From Psoroptes ovis (taxonomy: Eukaryota > Arthropoda > Arachnida > Sarcoptiformes > Psoroptidae), in contig PQWQ01000001.1 of the NCBI GenBank assembly GCA_002943765.1, positions 2,763,501 through 2,827,500 of the forward strand: DNA of 64,000 nucleotides. Reading direction: 5' to 3'. Numbering within the stretch: the stretch's first letter is position 1; every line of letters starts with the position of its first letter. The notes under the pieces were generated by a model, which was not told the DNA's origin, did not search any database, and was given only the letters and a program-made list of their open reading frames with translations. The position numbers and the translations under genes are program-made. This document shows, in pieces, positions 39,668 to 51,117 of the stretch.

Positions 39668-40272
39668 TAATAATAACACCACCAGAAATGACCGCACGAC
39701 CAGTAATCGCAAGTGATGCACAAGTTCAGATGTCAAATGAACTTTTACTGAATGAAATAAGACAAACAAAACCCTTTTCGGAGAAATTTCTCGAGTTTGG
39801 GGAATTTTTCGAAAGTCTTACATTCATGCTAGATATTTGTACCTTGCCACCACAGAGAAAAATCGAGATCATAAAAGAAAAATTAGATGAGCCAAGTACT
39901 CGAACGATAAAGAGTCTCTGTGATAACAAAGATTATGAAACAGTGAAAATGGTCCTAAGAAGAAAATTTTACAATAATTATGAAGTAGAAAGCAGACTAC
40001 TGGACCAACTTGAGTGTCTTCCGAGACTGGAAGATGATTTTGACCTGGTGGGAAGACTCTTAGAAGAACTAAGAAACGCATGGAGCCTAATGAAAAAGAT
40101 CGAATTATCAGCGGGTGGAGTTCAAAAGATTAAAAAAATTGTACTTCAGAAATTAACGACCTATATTAACCATCAGATGGGTGACGTTAATGAAGACATT
40201 GGGGGACATGATCCAAGTCCTAACCACAGAACATATGATGGCTCAATCCAGAAATTGGATAAAATTTACTGA
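39668..40272 (+). CDS. gag-like capsid region (3' part)
   Basis: The frame is open from the end of the insertion; the first ATG is at 39688. After two more linker repeats it has a segment (about 39760-40130) with the layout of the DUF1759 capsid domain of BEL/Pao Gag: an aromatic-rich FGEFFESLTFML, a basic helix, then DYETVKMVLRRKFYN and a Leu-rich helix. No zinc knuckle follows. The frame then overlaps the env-like frame by about 90 bases and stops at 40270-40272. The loss of zinc knuckles and all pol sequence places the deletion junction near or within this overlap. Confidence 0.6.
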
Positions 40273-40669
40273 ACAACCTTCCCACAAGGAATTTAGAGTC
40301 GGTCACTTCCATCATAAGGCTGACTCGAAGTGTCGTTTCGGAAACCACACAATACAGCATAATGAAAATAGAATTATCAATCATTACCTATTTGATAATT
40401 ATCTCGGCTATAAGGAAGACAAAAAGGAATTAAATTTAATCCTGAAAGACATCGATGATGATGCAGAAGTTATGGCTCATCCGAAAGTAAGATGGATCTT
40501 TTTTACAACCATTGGTCTTGGTGCTTTCATCGTAGAAATGGTAATCTTATACGGATTTAGGCAATGTTGGCAAAGACGCAAACGAAACAAAATCCGTAAA
40601 CTAGATATGGAACTTCAACGTATTGAAGCTGAAGTTATCCAAGAAATGAATAAACGAAACATGACCTGA
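40190..40669 (+). CDS. env-like C-terminal fragment with membrane anchor
   Basis: About 160 codons from the first ATG (40190); an in-frame GTG lies at 40181. The first half is polar and His/Asn-rich with few Cys. Then comes a hydrophobic membrane segment of about 21 residues (40493-40555) followed at once by a basic cluster (RQCWQRRKRNK) and a 30-residue helical tail rich in Glu/Lys/Gln. That is the topology of a type I glycoprotein anchor with cytoplasmic tail, as at the end of retroviral-type env genes. There is no signal peptide and no ectodomain, so it cannot act as an entry protein. Assignment to env rests on topology and on its place before the polypurine tract. Confidence 0.55.
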   Translation: MKTLGDMIQVLTTEHMMAQSRNWIKFTEQPSHKEFRVGHFHHKADSKCRFGNHTIQHNENRIINHYLFDNYLGYKEDKKELNLILKDIDDDAEVMAHPKVRWIFFTTIGLGAFIVEMVILYGFRQCWQRRKRNKIRKLDMELQRIEAEVIQEMNKRNMT

Positions 40670-40712
40670 ATGCTGACATAAATCTCCTAACGCCCTCCAA
40701 CCAAAGATCTTT

Positions 40713-40723
40713 AGGGGAGGAGA
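40713..40723 (+). promoter_or_regulatory. Polypurine tract of pol-less element
   Basis: An unbroken purine run aggggaggaga directly before the 3' LTR TG, as required for plus-strand priming. Its conservation suggests the element could still be copied if reverse transcriptase were supplied in trans. Confidence 0.85.
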
Positions 40724-41024
40724 TGTCATGCATGAACATAATGATTTAACAAAAAATTGTCATGCATAGGATGAATGATTAAAAAACAAAAACAAAATTT
40801 AACACATATTTTTGTATTGACAAAATTCATTAACATTCCATAAATCATCATCGTTAATGAATTTTGATCAATACACAAATCAAAACACTGATTATTTAAA
40901 TCTATAAACATTTTGATATTTGATCTGATTTTTTGTAAATATTTAAATTCGAAAAATTGAAATAAAAATTATTCATTATTATTTTGATCGAAGAACGATT
41001 GCTGTTAAATATTATTATTTATCA
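40724..41024 (+). repeat. 3' LTR of pol-less element
   Basis: 301 bp, nearly identical to 38255-38553. Differences seen include g to a at the 13th base, several single substitutions and two extra bases near the end. The right flank AGCC (41025-41028) repeats the left flank. The small divergence suggests an older insertion than the BEL element. Confidence 0.85.
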
Positions 41025-41028
41025 AGCC

Positions 41029-44000
41029 GTCAAATATCGAAACAAGAATTCGGTGCTCAACATTTCAATGTTATACAATAAATTGAAATTGAATTGGAAT
41101 TCGACCGGAACAACAATAATAATAATAGCAATAATATAGTCCAATAACACATGCACAAAACAATATGCAAAAATGAATCATTTGTCGTTATTATCATCGT
41201 TATGATTATTATTATCATTTATTATTATTGTTATTCTTATCAATTCATTTAAAAAAAACAAAGCAAAACAAAAACAAAACAAATAACCAACCAGCCAACC
41301 AACCGACTAACTAAGCCAACCACTGACATTAAATATTTCACTTATATCAGACAAAAATATTATTATTATCATTACAAAAACAATAGCATATAACACTAAC
41401 ATATTAAACATAAAACATAAAAAAACATGGAATGTTGATTTAATTAGAATGTCAAAATGAATAAAAATAATAATGATAATAGTGATAATATAATTATATA
41501 ATTATATTAATAATAATAAGAAAAATTAAACGATAATAATAATAATGATATGGGTGAAATAAATGCTTTTTTTCGGCTTCGGATGATTGGTATGAGATGA
41601 AAAAAAAGAGATAGATAAATATTTATGTATGGAATTTATTAATAATAATAATATTGATAATATTGAATGATGATATGATGAATAATAACAATATTGAAGA
41701 CATGTTTGGAAAAAGAGAAGAGAAAAATCATTTAATATTTTCATTGACTAATTATTTATGTTAATATTAAAAATTTTGCAACTAAAAGTATTGAAAATAT
41801 ATGTACACAACATTGGAAAAAATGTGAACATATATTTGAATTTTTATCTTTGAATTTAGAATAACCATATTGTCATCACATTCATTTCAAACTCATAGCA
41901 TTGTGTATGTGGGTGTTTGCGTTATGTTCATCATTGTTATTCTATGATATCGAAAATAATATGAATGAGATGTTTCAACATTTTGAAACACACATAAATT
42001 GTTTAATATATCAGAATATTAATACAAGCAATGCAGAAGAAAAGAATTGTAATTAGTTTTAATTAATCAAATGGCACCATTTTTCATTTCATTTTTTTTT
42101 CGGATCATCGAATGAAATGACAACAAAAACAACGACAACAGCAGCAACAACAATGACAAAAATCAATGTGCATATTATCATTATTTTTATAGCTGAGAAT
42201 GTTGAGTTTAGAGCAATTGCTGTTGTTTAGATTAGGGAGTATAAAATTGACAAAAATGAAAATAAAATAAAATAATCAATGATCAAAATGAACAACAACA
42301 ACAACAATAAAAAAATCGATTCCGGTACCAGTAGCAATATGGCGACCAAAAAAAAAAAAAATGTATAATTATGATCAATTGAATCCAATTGAATTGAATT
42401 CTGAACAACAACAATGATGACATTTATTGAAGGAAATAAAAAAAAATATGAAAATATCATCATATCATCATCAGCATCAACATTATTTGTCTGTATTGAT
42501 ATATGAAAATATTTATCTATTTAAATATTCGAATATTTCGGGAATATGTATTTGTATCCGTTCATTCAACATTCAATGATATAAACAGAATATTTTTATT
42601 AATAAAAGAAATAATACTATAAAAAGACGGAAAACATTAATATTATTCAAATAATAATAATAATAATAATAACGATAACAATAAACATCAGATGATGATG
42701 ATATTATGTAATAATATTAATATAATTATTATTATTATTTTTAGGCCACCATATATGCTTTGACACTCATACAAAGATGTACATGTGCATTTGAATATAT
42801 AAATAGTGAATTAGGAGATATATACAGAATTATGAACAAATATACGAATAGACATTGTGAATTGAATAAAACGAACGAAAAAAACAAAGATCAGCAAAAG
42901 TCAAATGAAAATCGAATATGATTTTAATATTTTTTTTTTCATTTTGGGGAAAAAATATGAAATGATATTAGTAACGAAGAGAAATGGAAAAAAATTGAAA
43001 TTGAAAATTTTCGAAACAGCAGTTCCACAAGAAAAAATAACTAAACAACAAAGCATACATACATAATCATCATTTAGGTCACAGATGTTACCATCGTTCG
43101 ATGATAAAAAAAAAATAGAGAATGAAACGAAACGAAGAGAACACAGCCAAAGAATTCAAATGAAAAATAATACAACAAACAAAACGAAAAAAGAATATTG
43201 GAAATCTCAGAGCAATATTGAAATATTTTGGCGAAAATATATTGTGAATAAGTTGACCAGAATTTTTGAATTTTTTTCCATACTCTTTCTTGTAGTATTT
43301 CATAATGAATCAGGCCAAATATAATGAGAAAATTAGTATGAAATTGTAATAAAATTGGAATGAAAAATTTTTGAAAATAAAATGTGCAAATATGATGTTC
43401 AACATAATAATGATGATCATTATGATCTTAATAATAAAAACAATAATAATAGTGATATTAAGAATGTTGTTCTAAGTGAGGAAAAAAACAGAATTTCAAA
43501 ACAAAACTTAATTTTAAAATAATTTCGAAATTCATGATAAGAATCGATAATAACAACTATGATGACAATAATGGGAATGAGAGAATTTGAAATTATTTGA
43601 TAATTTCAAGATTTGAAATTCTGAAACAAAGAAAAACAAAAAATCGGTGAAATTTTTGCAATAAAATTTCAATAATAAAGTCTTCAATATTCAAAATATT
43701 GAAACCGATAATTCAATATTGCAAATTACATTCAAATATCAAGGATTAGGGCTATAAGCCACTGTCACAAAAAAAATATGAATCTGATGACAAAATCGAC
43801 CACAAGTAATAAAAAAAAATAATGGAAAACTGTCAAAGACGATCCGGAGCTGCATTGATGAAAGAATTTTTTTTTTCAAGCAATTTAATAGAGGAATAAT
43901 GCAAAAAAAAAAATATGCAAAATTTGAATTATCGAAGAATAAGTTGGTCAAAATCGTTATTAGAAATAAGAATCGAAATAAGTGAATTGTAAAAACGTGA

Positions 44001-47000
44001 TTAAAATTGAAATTTTTTAAATTTTGTTCAAAAATAAAATAAAACTAAATTTATTTTAAAATGAATTCAAGTTTTTAAATAATGATATTCTCATTTAAAT
44101 AGATGAAAATTCTAAATAAACAATATTATTATTATCATCATTTCCATATTATTCACTGGGTAATATTTTTATCATTATCAATATTATTATTATTCATATC
44201 ATTATTTATCAAAAGTATTTATTCAAAAAAATAGTCTTCAAAAAATTATTACTTGGTTGAATAAATTGATTTTAAAAATTGATTGAGTGAAAATAAATTT
44301 ATTTATTTATCCGAATATTTTTCAATATTATCTTTCAAAGTTTCTAATTTTAAATTTTATCCAATAATAAAATTCAAAAAAAAAAACTTATTAAAAAAGA
44401 AAATTTGTCCACATTTAAACGCTTATTCGAATGCATAGATTTATGGGCAGATGAATAAATAAACGATTGAATAAATAAATATATGGGAATAATAATAATA
44501 ATAAATCTTGATTCAATTCGGAAATTTTTACGAATAAAATAAATTTTGACCAAAATATAAAAAAAGGACATTCAACAAAAAATAAGCAAAAAAAAAAAAA
44601 AATCCTATTGTCAATAGCGGAGCTTACATATGAAAACATCATTCTATGCACAAAGCAAATACTGCTAAACGATGAGGAATTGAATGTATAAATTTAAACA
44701 TACAATCGTATATGGATTCAAAGTGAAAAGAACAAACTTTAAAGCAAATTCATGGACAAAAATAAGGAAATCACAGAATGATTGATCGCAGATGATGATG
44801 ATGATGATGATCACAATGTTGGCCACTTTAATATTATTATTCAAGCTAAATATATGGGCAAAAAAATAACCATATAAAATCAATTAAGATGATTGAAGTA
44901 GAAATAATATGAATAATACAATTCTTAGGAAATTGTCATAAGTTGAGTGAACAAATCAAATCAACAAATCAAAAAATGTCAAGCCATAATGGTCAACAAT
45001 CATACGAGAAATGAAGAAATGAAAATAAAGAAATCATTGTGAAGAATGACCAAGAAAAAAAAAGATGGAAGAAAAACAAGAAATCAATGCCAATCTGAGT
45101 AGAAAATGAATTCATTTTTTATTCTTTATTTCAAAAGATGAAATAAGAAAACAAAAAATTCCATTTAAGAACTTGATCCAAAACCACACAAACACACACT
45201 AACGCACACATATATATACAGATAGACATAACGCACAAAACACCACCACCACCATTACTATCAATGAAATTGAAAATTGTGGTCAATGAATGAATATGTC
45301 AATATTATGGTCAGTGAAACATAGAAACAAAACAACACACACAAACAAAAACTTGATTGAATCAAATTACTTTTTTTGTAAACTTTATTTATTTGTAAGT
45401 ATAAATAAATAACTTGGATTTGAACTTTTTTCTTAGGAATATTCTTAATTTTTGTGTATTTGAATGAATCAAATCAGAATAAAATTATTATTCACTTTGA
45501 ATTTGCTTTCACATTTTATCCATTTGATTATTGTTTTTTTGCTAATCAAATATTGACATTCAAACATAATAAGTGAAATGAAATTGAGGAATGAGGAATA
45601 TTTTAATTAAATATAAATGATGTATTTGACAGTAACAAAGATTATTGTATTGGTATTCTATGAATAACGATGATGATGACCTTAGTTTAATGCTGATTAT
45701 ACTCATTCATTACATTCAAATCACCTAATGATCATTTATATAAAGAAATATAATTAAACGAGATAATCAAAATGAATTAAAAGGATAATTATTGATAATT
45801 ATCATGGAAGATTTTTCCATTCAGTTTTTCGGATTATGTTCAATAATTGTAAGGAATTTTTTTCAAATATTCCAAAATTCTCGTGAATAATATAATTCTT
45901 GATAATTCTTTAGATATAGCAATTATTATTATAAGAAAAAAACGAAAGATAAATGACCCAAAAAATAATAATTATCATCATCATGATTATACTCATTAAT
46001 TTTCATTTTCATAATAATATTGATGATTCTATTTTATTTTATTTTATTTTCTGTCTATGAATCTATTCAATAATGAATTATTATTATTATTTTCAATTAA
46101 AATATATCTAAAATAATTCTATGAATGTTTTGTTTTTGGTTGAACATGGAGAGAAAAAGCCAATATTTCAATTAAAAAACATATCACACATCACTGGCAC
46201 CAATAATATAAATATATTGACAACAGACAGTTAAATGCACAATATACGCACGCATACATATCAATTTACTGAAATGAAATAAAAGAAATAAAAAACTATA
46301 ATCAATTATGGAAAATTTCGATCACACATAATCGATCTTTTTTCTTTTTTTTTAATTCTATCTCACATTCATTTGGATCGATAACGAAAACGTCAAATGA
46401 CAATCAATTTATGTTTTTTTCTGTATTTTGTAATTGAAATGAATAATAAAATCCAATCGATTCGTTCAAAAGAAAATCAAGAAAAACTAATGGAAATGAA
46501 ATTGATAGAAAAGACCAGAATAATGAAAGACTTAATGAAAATATCTTGAAAATGATATTTTTTTTCTTTGCTAACAAAAAACAGCAAATTGAAATAGAGA
46601 AATAGCCAATAATTGAATTCATTTTGAATTTGAAATTCAAAATCATTAAATATAATTACGACTATTTTTTCAAAATGATTTTTTCTATGAGCAATCATTG
46701 ACAATTCTTTTTTTTTTTAAATAGATCTAGGAGAGGTGAAGGATACAGAAATACAAAGGAGCAAAGGACTAAAGAACGATTGAGAGATATTTTCATGAAG
46801 ATAACAATGTTTAATAATGTTTAAATTGTCAAATAAGAATTGAAAAAAATTAGATTCTGATTGTTGTTTGATTCAATTCTTCGATAGCAATCTTTTGATT
46901 TTTTTTCTTCTTGATTCTCCAATGTGTAAGGAATTTCATTTTAATTTAAAATTTTTCAATCAGTCCCGAAAATTGAAAATGAAAAAATACAAATGGAAAT

Positions 47001-49245
47001 CTGGGAAGCATTGGGCTCAAAATTCAATGGCTCCAAAATTTAAATTAATAGAAAATTATTAAATGGTTTTCTATCGTTTTTCATTCAGTTGAAAATCAAT
47101 CCGAAAATGAATCAACGAATTCTTTGCACTGATTTCATTGTTCAACGAAATTGATTGTGGCCAATTTTTGATAATCAAAGAAGAGAAAAAAATACTGAAA
47201 TTTGATCGTTTGAGCGAAATTTTAATGAATTATAATTTCATTCACAATCGATCTGAATGTGCGATGCTATAGAATGACAATTTAAAATAATTTGAAACAA
47301 CTGTGGCCAACAAAGGTCTGAAAAAAACTATACAAAAATGAAAATCGTATCAAATCACCAAAATATAAATCTAAATTCCAAGAGAAAAAAATCTCTAAAT
47401 CTTCAATAAATAAAACAATAAATTTATTGACTATATTTTGTGTTGACGAATTTCGCATTAATTTTCGGTGATTCATTATCATGGACTTTTTAAATTTAAA
47501 ATTTTTTTAGGCCAGTAAAAAAACAATCATATTGCCAATTTGCTTATATCTGATTAGTATATTAATCAAGAATGAGCCAAAATTAATAAATCTTCAAAAA
47601 TATATACTTTTATCAATTATCATTCAAACAAGGATTGTCAACCTAATTTCGATGATAAAAAATGGTGAAATGGTAAAGACAGGTCCCAAAAAACTTATAG
47701 CTAAACCATTCAACAAATACAAACGGATACAATTCAGATACAACAAATCAAATGAGACGAGAAATTTTGGATAAAATTGTGAAAATTAGAGAAAAAATTT
47801 TGAAATTTCAAACAAAACTAAAGCCTCGAAAAATAACGAAAATCCCTGACTTTTATTTTAATATAAAAAAAATATGAACAAACTAATAATATATGATCGA
47901 AAATTAATCACACACACAATGGATGGTTTATTTTCGTTTAAACTTTTATAAAGTTATTTATGTCTTTATGGCTGAAAATGGCACTTTCATCACAATTCAT
48001 TTAAATTATGTTTTAGTATTTTTTCAATTTTTTTTTATTTTGTAAAAATTTTCTCCACCACTGCCAACTTCAAGAGCATTTATTTCTCATAAGCAATTTT
48101 CAGCCCAGGAAAAATTGCTAAAATGAAATAATATTTATCCCAAACGCTGTAATAATAATGAAAACAAGAATGAAGAAAATTGCCTCGATTTTGCAAAGAG
48201 GTTCAAAGATTTCAAAAACACAAAAAACAACGAAAAATCTATGAAATTATTGCTCCAAAAATTTTAAATTAGTTTATTTGTTTTTGAAAGAAAACAAAAT
48301 TACAATTTTAAGAGAGAAATCAAAAATTATATGCTCAATTTAAAAAATCGATTGAAACAATCAATTCAAATTTAATGATAATGATAATAGATTTTTGGAG
48401 ATTGAAAAGCTTGGGCAATATCAATGGCAAGATGGTAGGTTCAGCAATTGACAAACAAGTTTATTCAAATTCGACAAGCATCTGTGTGATAAGTGGATCA
48501 AATGTCTGTATAAACCTGGAATTTACAAATGGTTGTTAATCTTGAATGTTTCCTTATTACGATCAAAAATCAATCGGTAGCAGCAGCGATTTTCGTAGAT
48601 ATTAGTAACCAATTGAATCAAATTTGTTTTGAAACTGAATTCAAAATTCTGTGTTTACTTATTCTACATGTAAACAATACCATTTAACACATAATTGATG
48701 ATTATTTGCTTCGATTTTTTTTTTCTATTTCATTTAAACAAATGGAAAATTGAGAAAAATGAAATGAAATAAAATCAAAATCTTTCGATTTAGATTTTTG
48801 AAATGAAAACATTTGTAAGAAGAAATAATGTTTCAAGAAAACTAATTGAGCAAAAAAATGTGAAATAAAATAGGAAACTTTTGGGCAAATTTATCAGGGG
48901 TATTGTATAATTACACCCCTCATCAGTAGTTCTTTTCAAATTCAAATCTTTAGCAGAAAAAACAAATGAAAAATGGATTTCGTTCATTTCGATTTTCTTA
49001 TTTCATTTTCAGTTTGTTCAAGATCATTTCTTACATTTAGCAGCCACTTGCATTGTAGTTTTGTATGTATTTTCTTCACACTCAAATACAAATCAAACAG
49101 AAGAAAAATTTGATATAAATTGTTTTCATTTGCTCATGAACCAAATTTAAAATGTTATTACTGATCGTTTTTTATCGCAAATTTTGTTTGAATCAACTTT
49201 TTTTCATTTCAGACATTTCAAAGCATTTCACATTTCGAATTCGGT
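41029..49245. other. Gene-poor AT-rich stretch
   Basis: No supported gene. Simple repeats include AAT tracts at 42651-42672, (GAT)7 near 44791-44811, TTTTA near 46031-46050 and many ATT/AAT tracts. A less repetitive patch at 48400-48680 contains a 54-codon plus-strand ORF (48375-48539). Confidence 0.5.
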
Positions 49246-49318
49246 TGTCTAATAACTTTGTTCCTGATAAATCAATAGAACTGCCCATTGAAAATCACCA
49301 TAAACTTTTCGGATAACA
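49246..49318 (-). repeat. 70-bp palindromic element, diverged copy 3
   Basis: Aligns in the same orientation as 30139-30208, sharing blocks such as aaatcaat and tgaaaatca and both terminal regions, with about three extra bases near the right end. The terminal inverted repeat has decayed. It supports an older, dispersed family. Confidence 0.45.
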
Positions 49319-50970
49319 CATAGGTTAAGTTGAATTATTGAAAAATTATTGGTGATTTCCTTCAACCAAGGGCTAGTAATAACAAATACAACCAAGGGCG
49401 ATACTGACCAAGATTCCAAGTTTTTTCCCAAGTTCTTTTCCTGAGAAAGAACTTTATACTTGATTCTTGGAAATTTTTTGTTTTTTGTTGGTTTTGATTC
49501 AATATCAAAAATTTCATTTTGTTTATTTTGTGAAATAATATAAAAATGAGTCGATCGCTGCTGTAATAATTAATATTCGAGAAAATCACCAAAAAAATAT
49601 CAAAATCAATGAAATGATCAGCAGTTTTATTCAAATTGGCCAGAAATTATCAAAAAGTTTTGCTGGTTGATTTTATGACCGAAAAAAAAATCAAAACCAG
49701 AATTTTTTTTTGACAGATAATCTTAAGATGTTGGTCTATGCTTTGTTTTTTACTTATGGTTGGTTCATGGTCCATGTGGTTCTTCATGGCGAAAAAATTT
49801 CTTCAGCTGTTAATAATTTCTTTTGTCGAAAGTGAAGAAAATGTTTGAACAAACAAAAAAAGTTTGAATCTTTTGGAATGATTTTTCATTATTATAATAA
49901 ATGGAATGTTTTGATGGATTTGATTGATCTTTTGTTATCATAAATCTGAGAATAAAATGAAAAAAAATTTCAAACTCTAAGTTTTTCTCACATTTTTTAA
50001 ATAAATTTATCTGGATCAATATGTATATTAAGCTGGACATTTTTTTCGGCTCAAAACTTTTACACAAAGACCATTGTAGATAAATGGTTATTTAAACATT
50101 TTTTTCGGTCGATTCAAGTCATGATGATAATAAGAGAATTGATGCTGAATGCTTAGTTTCTTTAGAAGCTTTGAAAGCTCTGAAAACAACAATCTATCAA
50201 CAAAACAAGCTTGGGACCTCTCAGAATAGTGAAAATATTGATTTTTTTACGACTCTCGAAAGTCGACACCTGTTAAAAATCTATAATTTTTTTCAATTTT
50301 TTCAAAATGTTTTTTTTTTTAATGGAATCAGCAAACTTTCAAAGTAAATACGTGTGCAAGTACATGATATCTAGGGCTTTTCCCGTGTGTGTGAATAGCA
50401 CAGCTAGTGTGCATGAATGTTTGAATATTTCTCATATTTTTTTTCAAATTCAAATATTTCACATTATGAAAAATATTTTCTTTTTACACAAATTTACGTA
50501 TTCACATTGATACGTTTTTTTTGGATAATTGAAAAAAAATTTCCACAATACACAATATTCACATATCAAAATAAATGAAGAAAAATCAAATTTTAAAATA
50601 ATTTTCAGTATATTTTTTAAATATATGAACTCATGTATCAATGATTCAATAGTTTGTTTCATCATATTTGTATTATCACATATGAATGCAAACTCATCTT
50701 ACCTTTCAATATATTAACAGTATATTTGATTCAAATAAATTAAAAAATTCCATAAAACAATGATAATGATTTGTGAATTATTATCAGAATTATTATTATA
50801 AAAATTATGAGTCAATGTTCAAAATGTGGATACTGCAATACTGAATGTCTGGTATGATTATTAAATACTGATAGTATGTGTGTAAATAATCAGAAATGGA
50901 TAAAATGGAAAAATGATTCCAATTTTTCATTTTTTTTATTCAATCGCTAATCGCTGAGCATTTAACAATA
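49319..50970. other. AT-rich spacer
   Basis: No gene is seen. An 11-bp direct repeat (caaccaagggc) occurs twice near 49364 and 49391, and a small hairpin (AAGTTCTTT/AAAGAACTT) lies near 49431-49455. A less AT-rich patch at 50190-50420 has no convincing frame. Confidence 0.5.
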
Positions 50971-51117
50971 TTACATTGTATTCATGGGGAATTGGCAGAA
51001 TTCATTAAGTATTAGGGCTCCCTTATTGTCGATGGGAATAAAAGTCGCGGAATTATAGCGATAGTTGCAAGAACTTAATACAAACATATACAATAATGAA
51101 ATAGCAACACTTAACAT
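50971..51117 (-). other. Weak candidate secreted peptide or exon
   Basis: A 48-codon minus-strand ORF from a true ATG (51115-51117). The first 17 or so residues (MLSVAISLLYMFVLSSC) look like a signal peptide, and the remainder is polar with three Cys in all. An AATAAA signal (50935-50940 on the plus strand as TTTATT) lies about 31 bases after the stop. The local GC content is higher than the surroundings. It could be a small secreted protein, the start or end of a larger spliced gene, or a chance frame. No family is recognised. Confidence 0.22.

Larger units (their letters stand above)
38251..41028 (+). mobile_element. Pol-less LTR retroelement with gag and env remnants
   Basis: The element is bounded by LTRs 38255-38553 and 40724-41024, which differ by only a few substitutions and a 2-base length change. 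AGCC flanks both outer ends (38251-38254 and 41025-41028), a 4-bp target duplication. A strong polypurine tract (aggggaggaga) abuts the 3' LTR, fixing plus orientation. Inside are gag-like frames with a BEL/Pao-style DUF1759-like segment and then, directly, a short frame with a membrane anchor typical of the end of an env gene. No protease, reverse transcriptase, RNase H or integrase motif is present in the 2.2-kb interior. It is therefore non-autonomous, probably an internal deletion of a gag-pol-env element, with a later 278-bp insertion in gag. Confidence 0.85.
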
